Source: Martinezella rhizogenes (GTDB lineage Bacteria; Pseudomonadota; Alphaproteobacteria; Rhizobiales; Rhizobiaceae). Taken from it: a DNA stretch of 64,000 nucleotides. The notes under the pieces were generated by a model. The model was not told the DNA's origin. It was given only the letters and a program-made list of their open reading frames with translations, and searched no databases. Of the stretch, positions 58,573-64,000 are shown in pieces. The first letter of the stretch is position 1; each line of letters starts with the position of its first letter. Location: the NCBI GenBank assembly GCA_013322215.1, contig JAAMEZ010000036.1:248001-312000 (forward strand), written 5' to 3'. Both the position numbers and the translations under genes were made by a program.

Positions 58573-59600
58573 CAGCGTGCCTCCTTGCGGCGCAGGCGTG
58601 GGTCAATGATCGAGATCAGGACGTCTACGACCAGGTTCGCAACGATGAAAAACAGGCCGGCGACCAGCACGACGGCGGTCACGGCATTGAGGTCCTTTTG
58701 CAGGATGGCGTTCAGCCCGTAGGACGCGAAGCCACCCCAGGCGAACACCATCTCGATGACGAAGGCATTGCCGATCAGCGATGCGAATTCCAGCCCCATG
58801 ATCGTCAGTGGCGCAATCGACGACAGCTTGAGGAGATAGCGGAAGATGATGACCCTCTCCGGCACGCCGAAACTCTGCAGGGTCAACACGTGGTCCTTGC
58901 GCTGGTTCTCCAGCATGGAGGAACGGGTGATGCGCGTAATCTGGCCGATGCCGGCCATGGCGAGTGCGAAAGCCGGCAGCACGAGATGTTGAAGCGCATC
59001 GACGAACACATCCAGACGTCCCGCCAGCAAGCCATCGATCAACAGGAAGCCGGTCGGCCCAGCCTGGAAGCCGAGAGAGTGATCGAGGCGGCCGATGATC
59101 GGCCAGTTCGGCAGACAGCGGGCAGCCAGCAATTGCAGGCTGATCGCAAATAGGAAACTCGGAATGGTGACACCGGTCAAAGACAGGATGCGGCCGATAT
59201 GATCCAGCGCGCGATCCCTAAAATGTGCAGTGATGACGCCGAGCGGAATGGCCACCACAAACATGAAGATCACAGAGACGAGAACCAGCTCGACGGTCGC
59301 CGGCACGGTCTGCTCCAGATCGGTCGTGACGGGACGTTGCGACACCAGCGACATGCCGAGATCGCCCCGCAGCGCCTTGCCGACATAGTCGACATATTGG
59401 ACCAGAAGCGGCTTATCCAACCCCATCTGCACGCGCAGCGCATCGACCTGCTCCTGCGTTGCCGCAGGGCCAAGGGCCATGCGCGCGGGATCTCCCGGCA
59501 CGACGCGCGCCAGCGCGAAAATCATGATGGAAAGCGCGATCATGACCAGCACGAAGGTGCCGAGCCGCGTCAGGATCGCGACCAACGGATGTTGCTGCAT
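58572..59600 (-). CDS. Peptide-type ABC transporter permease, DppB type
   Basis: A 342-residue permease, first gene of the operon. It contains the N-terminal helix RLGTFVLVMIALSIMIFALA followed by RVVPGDPARMALGPAATQEQ, the usual DppB periplasmic start, and the EAA loop KDHVLTLQSFGVPERVIIFR. It lies 115 bp from the divergent LuxR-type gene; the control region between holds a small palindrome GTCAGctaaCTGAC at 59621-59634. Confidence 0.94.
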   Translation of the reverse strand: MQQHPLVAILTRLGTFVLVMIALSIMIFALARVVPGDPARMALGPAATQEQVDALRVQMGLDKPLLVQYVDYVGKALRGDLGMSLVSQRPVTTDLEQTVPATVELVLVSVIFMFVVAIPLGVITAHFRDRALDHIGRILSLTGVTIPSFLFAISLQLLAARCLPNWPIIGRLDHSLGFQAGPTGFLLIDGLLAGRLDVFVDALQHLVLPAFALAMAGIGQITRITRSSMLENQRKDHVLTLQSFGVPERVIIFRYLLKLSSIAPLTIMGLEFASLIGNAFVIEMVFAWGGFASYGLNAILQKDLNAVTAVVLVAGLFFIVANLVVDVLISIIDPRLRRKEAR

Positions 59601-59676
59601 CGACGGGAGTTTCCTTGTTCGTCAGCTAACTGACAGACAACAATCCTCATCTGCAGGCGATGGACAACCGGCTGAA

Positions 59677-59704
59677 GGTATAGTTTTTTAGCTTTATGGT
59701 ATAG
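59677..59704 (+). promoter_or_regulatory. Direct repeats GGTATAG and possible promoter
   Basis: GGTATAG occurs at 59677-59683 and 59698-59704, 21 bp apart (two helical turns), in an A/T-rich stretch just before the LuxR-type ATG at 59716. TATAGT and TATAGG within them look like -10 elements. No ribosome site precedes the ATG, so the transcript may be leaderless if it begins near 59712-59716. All inferred. Confidence 0.4.
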
Positions 59705-59715
59705 GTTATTTTTCA

Positions 59716-62091
59716 ATGCGCGCTTACAAACGCCGCATGCACAGACTGATTGCCCGACCTCATCTTTGCCATCGCATCGCTACGGAGCGCGCCGGCGTCA
59801 TCTTTTTGCGTGCCCCCGCGGGAGCCGGAAAGAGCGCGCTCCTGTCGATGGCCGCCGAAGCGATGGGCCGGCGGATTTGCAGCCTGCAGCAACCGCGCAT
59901 GAGCGACGTCGAGGATGGATGGCTCTTCTGGGACGTACCGGTTTCAGCTCGATCGGCTCGTCTTTCCACTCAGGTCATCGAGACCATCAGCGTCGTGGTC
60001 ATCGCCTGCCGTCCCGATCAGCGTATCAGCGGGCTGGCGCGGTTCATCCTGCATCGAGGTTCGGCGACGCTCGATGCAGGCGACCTGACATTTTCCGATG
60101 AGGAATTACTGGAGCTGCCCGCCGAAGAAGCCAACCGGTTGGTCAAGGATTATGCCGGCTGGCCGGTTTTCCTGCCGCTGACACGCCGGCAAGACCCTCG
60201 CCTGTCCATCGATTATCTGCGCGAGAACTTTCTCGGCCACCTTTCGCCAGGGCAGACAGCGCTACTTTCCATCTGGCTCGAAACGCGATCGCCTGTCTCC
60301 TCAGAGGAATGGGTAGGGCTTTTACCGCCGCTTCTGGTCCAGACACCGGCCGCGCACGAGGAGTTGCTGAAGCTTCTGACAAGCGCCGTCAGCGAACGCC
60401 TGGCAAGCTTCGAAACCACGGTCGCCGTGATCGAAGTAGCCTCTGCTTTCGAGCAGGCGGGACAAGCGCTCGACGCCATGTCGCTGCTCCTCAAGCACGG
60501 GCACGAGGCCCATGCGGCGCAGATTCTGGAGCGTGCCCGAGGTCTAGAGCTGATCTATAGAAACAGCCTTGGGACCTTTCGCGACATCATCATGCGTTTT
60601 TCCCACGAGATGATCGCAACCAACGAGGTCGTACTTTTCGCCATGGCCCGCACGCTTCTAAAGCTCGGAGAACTGCAACGCGTGCGCCATCTCGTCGGCA
60701 AACATCTGGGGTCGGACTATCTCGATCCGCTGAAGGTCTTGCAGCGCGGATCGCGCTTTTCCTTTGCGGCACGAACCTTCCGGCTCAATCTCATGATCTC
60801 CGAAGACCTGATGCCGACCGACGCCATGATCACCCGCCTCGGCGAGTTCATGGCGGATTATCCGATGGGCGATTACGGCAAATGGGCCGCCTATTACAAC
60901 GCCCTGCTGGAATTCGAGATTCGCCGCCGGAATTTCCGCGAAGCGGAGGCCGCCGCCGCCCGCGCCTTGATCTATCTCGGCCATATGGGCGGCCAACCGT
61001 TGCTGGAATTCTTCATCCATCTGCATCAGACGGTATTGCGTCTGATGAGCGGCGATGTCCTTTTTGCTCGCCGCGCCGTCCAGGAGGCCCGGCAGAAACT
61101 GGAACAGGTGCCGCACGCGGCGGAGGCGGAATTCCGCATGCTGCGGCTCGCCGAAGCCTGTATCGCCTATGAGGCCGGCCATCCGCGCGATCTCCTCCAA
61201 TTCGTTCAGAGCGAGTTCGATGATTTTGCTGCTGCAGAAATCTGGCCGAGCCTGATGCAATTCGCTCTTCACTATGCATCACAGGTGCTGGCGGACCACT
61301 TTCCGATGGTGATCAGGCCCGGTTTTCTCGACGGGCTCTGGATCCATCTGTCGGAAGGCCTGCAGTTTCACGCCATGATGGAGATTCGCACCGCCATCGC
61401 CTACCAGAATGCCAATCGCTGGAACGATGCGGCAGCAACGCTATCCGCTGTCCGCATGCGCATCGGCCGCAACTGGGTCGAAAGCGCCAGCGAGGAACTG
61501 ACGCGGCTAACCAGACGGGACGAGATTTCCTATGCCATGACATGGCTGCGCGACAGCGTGCGTCTGTCGACGCCGCGTCCCTATCTATCGCGCCAGATCG
61601 ATGCGCTGATCGCCAACCCGAAGGTCACCAATCGCGAAAAGGTCGCGCTCCAGCTCTGGCAAAGCTATGCCGCCTATCAGCGCCGTGACAATGCTGCGAC
61701 GCGCGCGCATCTGCTGTCGGCGCTTGAAGGCGCCACGCGTCTCGGCTGCAACGGCGTACTCTCTGAAGAGCGGATCTTTCTCTCCCCACTTCTCAAGAAC
61801 CAGCGCATCCGCAGCTTCATCGAAACCTCGTCCGATGTCCGCACCGCGCTTTCGCTCTTTGCAAGCTCCGTGAACTCGCCGCAGGCGAAAGCCTTGCAGG
61901 GCGGCCTCTCGCAGCGCGAGGTACAGATGATCCAACTGATCGCCAGCGGCATGTCGAACAAGCGCATTGCTCATACCCTCAACGTTTCCGAGGTGACTGT
62001 GAAATTTCACCTCGGAAATCTGTTTCGCAAGCTGGGCTGTCATCGCCGCGCCGAAGCGATCCGGGCCGCGACCGCGCTCGGCTGGCTGTGA
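59716..62091 (+). CDS. Large LuxR-type regulator with N-terminal ATPase-like region
   Basis: A 791-residue regulator. The N terminus has a P-loop (RAPAGAGKSALLSMA, about residues 32-46) as in MalT/LAL-type STAND ATPases. The middle, roughly 250-700, is helical and repeat-like (TPR-type in feel). The last ~60 residues are a LuxR helix-turn-helix (LSQREVQMIQLIASGMSNKR, then VSEVTVKFHLGNLFRKLG). At ~90 kDa it resembles the MalT/AlkS group. It is divergent from the peptide-type ABC/HyuA/DUF917 operon and convergent with the Na/Pi gene 17 bp away, so it is the likely activator of that operon. Confidence 0.88.
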   Translation: MRAYKRRMHRLIARPHLCHRIATERAGVIFLRAPAGAGKSALLSMAAEAMGRRICSLQQPRMSDVEDGWLFWDVPVSARSARLSTQVIETISVVVIACRPDQRISGLARFILHRGSATLDAGDLTFSDEELLELPAEEANRLVKDYAGWPVFLPLTRRQDPRLSIDYLRENFLGHLSPGQTALLSIWLETRSPVSSEEWVGLLPPLLVQTPAAHEELLKLLTSAVSERLASFETTVAVIEVASAFEQAGQALDAMSLLLKHGHEAHAAQILERARGLELIYRNSLGTFRDIIMRFSHEMIATNEVVLFAMARTLLKLGELQRVRHLVGKHLGSDYLDPLKVLQRGSRFSFAARTFRLNLMISEDLMPTDAMITRLGEFMADYPMGDYGKWAAYYNALLEFEIRRRNFREAEAAAARALIYLGHMGGQPLLEFFIHLHQTVLRLMSGDVLFARRAVQEARQKLEQVPHAAEAEFRMLRLAEACIAYEAGHPRDLLQFVQSEFDDFAAAEIWPSLMQFALHYASQVLADHFPMVIRPGFLDGLWIHLSEGLQFHAMMEIRTAIAYQNANRWNDAAATLSAVRMRIGRNWVESASEELTRLTRRDEISYAMTWLRDSVRLSTPRPYLSRQIDALIANPKVTNREKVALQLWQSYAAYQRRDNAATRAHLLSALEGATRLGCNGVLSEERIFLSPLLKNQRIRSFIETSSDVRTALSLFASSVNSPQAKALQGGLSQREVQMIQLIASGMSNKRIAHTLNVSEVTVKFHLGNLFRKLGCHRRAEAIRAATALGWL

Positions 62092-62108
62092 GACCGGCTA
62101 TGGACGTT

Positions 62109-63773
62109 TCAGACCACGCTTGCCTTGTCGGCATCCTCCTGCAAGGCGCGGCTGGCACCGATATCTTCGGCACCCAGCACAGCATAGCCAATGCTGGCAA
62201 AATGGGAATTGACGAGCTTGAGATCGCGCAACGTCGCAAGGAACAGGCCGCTTGAACCGAGCAGCACCGGATTGGCGCCACCAAGGCGAGCGAGATGCTC
62301 CCTTGTCGCGCTCCGCTCGGCTTCGTTGAGGTGCCGTTTCGCATCGACGAGCTCCTGCGCCGAGCGCAGATCTTCCGTCGTCAAGGTCGACAGCGCCAAC
62401 CGAAGGTCTGCCGCGACCTCGGCTTGCATGGTCTGCAGGGCGGCGTGGTCGGCCGCGTTGATCGTTCCCTCGGCTCGCCGCGTGATCTGCTCAAGGCAAC
62501 GCTCAAGGATATCGCCAGCATGCCCGAGATTGACCGCGAATTCGATGACATCGGACAGGCGGCTGGCATCGCGATCGGTCAGCTCCGACGGCTCGAGCCG
62601 GGCAAGATAGGCCTTGACGGCCTCATGCAGCATATCGAGTTCCCTGCCTAGCCGAATGGCTTGTGACGTCGCCTGCTTGTCGGGACGGGCGAGATCGGCC
62701 GGAACCAGGCGAAGAAGCGCCTCGACCAGATCGCCCATGCGCAAGATCTCCCGCGCTGCGCTGGCAAGGGCGAGATAAGGCGTTTCCAGCACCGACTTGT
62801 CCAGAAAGAGCGGGCGTGCCGCATCTCCCACCGGCTTGATCTTCTCGGGAAACAATTTGATCAATAGCGTCTGGGTCGGACCGAGCAGGCCGACGCAGGC
62901 AATAGCCAGCGCAGCATTGAAGGCCAGATGGAAGTTCGCCAGCATCGATGCCGGGTCCGCCGTGTGCTTCTGCAGGATATCCGCAAGAGGCTGCAGAAAG
63001 GGCAAGACGACGATACAGCCGATCGCGCGGAACAGGAGATTGCCCATCGGCACGCGGCGGTTGGCCGGATTGGCCGCATTCGTTTCGAAGACCGGAGGCA
63101 GCGCACCACCGAGATTGGCACCAAGAACCAATGCAAGGCCAGCGGTCGGCGTCACGACGTTACCGGCGGCAAGACCTACCAGCAACAGCATCACGGCAAC
63201 GCTGGAATGCGCTGCGAATGTCAGCGCTACCGCCAGCAATATGTCGAGTACGGGATCGCCGGTAATCGCGTCAAGGATGCTTCGCAGCGCGGGCGCGGTG
63301 CTGACCGGCTGGATCGTCTGCACGAGATCATGCAGGGCAAGCAGCATCAAGCCAAGCCCGATGCCGACACGCCCGAGCTGGCGCACGCGCCCTTTCGGAC
63401 CACGCCTGAAGGCGACATAACCTGCAAGAAGCAGCAAGGGTGAGATGAAGGAGACATCGAAGGAGAGCGCCTTGACGATCAGTGCCGTGCCGACATTGGC
63501 GCCCAGCATGACCGCCAGAGCCGGCACGAGGGCGACCGCGCCACGTGCTGCAAAGGAGGTCACCATCATGACAGTCGCTGTGCTGCTCTGGAGCAGCATC
63601 GTCACACCCGCGCCGGCGGCAACGGCCACCAGGCGATTGCGCAGCGCACGGCCAAGAACGCGTCTCAGGTCGGAGCCGAAGGCCTTTTCAATGCCGCCTT
63701 GCACCATGCGCATTCCCCAGAGGAGAAGTGCGACATGCCCCATAAGTTCCAGGATGACGAGACTACCGGTCAT
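62109..63773 (-). CDS. Na/Pi cotransporter family protein
   Basis: A 554-residue membrane protein of the NptA/PNaS family. The two inverted halves carry the conserved QSST motif (GVTMLLQSSTATVMMVTSFA) and a second half with AAHSSVAVMLLLVGLAAGN. The C-terminal ~200 residues form a PhoU-like helical domain (LDMLHEAVKAYLARLEPSEL, and GDILERCLEQITRRAEG). It takes up or extrudes phosphate with Na+, the PhoU-like domain giving regulation. Monocistronic; the upstream 227 bp to the window end show no gene. Confidence 0.9.
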   Translation of the reverse strand: MTGSLVILELMGHVALLLWGMRMVQGGIEKAFGSDLRRVLGRALRNRLVAVAAGAGVTMLLQSSTATVMMVTSFAARGAVALVPALAVMLGANVGTALIVKALSFDVSFISPLLLLAGYVAFRRGPKGRVRQLGRVGIGLGLMLLALHDLVQTIQPVSTAPALRSILDAITGDPVLDILLAVALTFAAHSSVAVMLLLVGLAAGNVVTPTAGLALVLGANLGGALPPVFETNAANPANRRVPMGNLLFRAIGCIVVLPFLQPLADILQKHTADPASMLANFHLAFNAALAIACVGLLGPTQTLLIKLFPEKIKPVGDAARPLFLDKSVLETPYLALASAAREILRMGDLVEALLRLVPADLARPDKQATSQAIRLGRELDMLHEAVKAYLARLEPSELTDRDASRLSDVIEFAVNLGHAGDILERCLEQITRRAEGTINAADHAALQTMQAEVAADLRLALSTLTTEDLRSAQELVDAKRHLNEAERSATREHLARLGGANPVLLGSSGLFLATLRDLKLVNSHFASIGYAVLGAEDIGASRALQEDADKASVV

Positions 63774-64000
63774 GACACGCTATCCGGTTGAAAATGAAAC
63801 CAATGCTAGTTGAATGCAGACGGCTCATGCCGCCGGAGATCGTCATTTTCGACGCGAGACGTTTCCGTTATGGCCGGGCTCCACCCATGCAGTAGGCAAT
63901 CGACCACACGCAAAAGTATCATGCCAATTGTGACAGCGAGATAACCGCGTTACGGCGCGCGGTGCATCGTTCATCGCAGCCAATTCGAAGATAGTGATCA
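63774..64000. other. Terminal intergenic stretch
   Basis: The last 227 bp, upstream of the Na/Pi gene. No coding frame, repeat or RNA recognised; presumably contains the promoter of that gene. Confidence 0.5.

Noticed and set aside
1..64000. CRISPR array, tRNA/rRNA genes, insertion sequences or prophage
   Set aside because: I looked for regularly spaced repeats, cloverleaf-like ends and transposase/integrase motifs and saw none that I can support.

Overview
The window reads as part of a Rhizobiales genome, most likely Rhizobium or Agrobacterium-like. This rests on four things: GC-rich coding sequence with strong third-position bias, a Ros/MucR-type regulator, a RIME-like rhizobial intergenic repeat, and a dense accumulation of transporters each paired with a GntR, LysR, AraC or LuxR regulator. 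I see no rRNA, tRNA, ribosomal protein, phage, transposase or CRISPR array. The gene content is that of a catabolic/accessory region, possibly a chromid or megaplasmid, though the replicon cannot be decided from this window alone.

Left part (1-14.1 kb): an alcohol/aldehyde oxidation set (GMC oxidoreductase cut by the window edge, aldehyde dehydrogenase, AraC regulator); an HpaR-like MarR regulator; an exported serine hydrolase; a PadR / DUF1700 / GIN-domain (DUF2807) envelope module with an inverted repeat upstream; a secreted alpha/beta hydrolase; a Nudix hydrolase; a MucR-like regulator with a degenerate zinc finger; and two MFS exporters with GntR/FCD regulators and a small MFS remnant.

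Middle (14.4-32.9 kb): a peptide ABC transporter (fused double ATPase, binding protein, two permeases) in one operon with an M14 zinc carboxypeptidase; a LysR/YbfB-type MFS divergent pair; a SnoaL-like protein; an exported GH5 glycosidase; a GT2 glycosyltransferase; an SDR; a GlxA-type regulator; an exported inorganic pyrophosphatase; a histone-H1-like protein with a Lys/Ala tail; and a glutathione-independent formaldehyde dehydrogenase (fdhA) placed behind a clear cobalamin riboswitch.

32.9-47.9 kb: an omega-amino acid aminotransferase divergent from a PuuR-like XRE-cupin regulator; an operon of GNAT acetyltransferase, two flavin (LLM) monooxygenases and a frameshifted DapF-like gene, suggesting scavenging of S- or N-substituted amino acids; then two sugar-acid modules (IlvD/Edd dehydratase plus ACS transporter plus GntR; DapA-family aldolase plus ACS transporter plus GntR). 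The second module has a perfect 41-bp palindrome at its divergent promoter.

47.9-62.1 kb: the most unusual block. A nine-gene collinear run on the minus strand encodes a complete peptide-type ABC importer, two hydantoinase/oxoprolinase (HyuA) paralogues, two DUF917 (S-methyl-thiohydantoin desulfurase family) paralogues in mirrored order around the binding-protein gene, and a terminal isoaspartyl peptidase. It is divergent from a large LuxR-type regulator. I infer uptake and ring-opening of a cyclic amide such as a hydantoin, thiohydantoin or cyclic/isoaspartyl peptide. A Na/Pi cotransporter-family protein closes the window.
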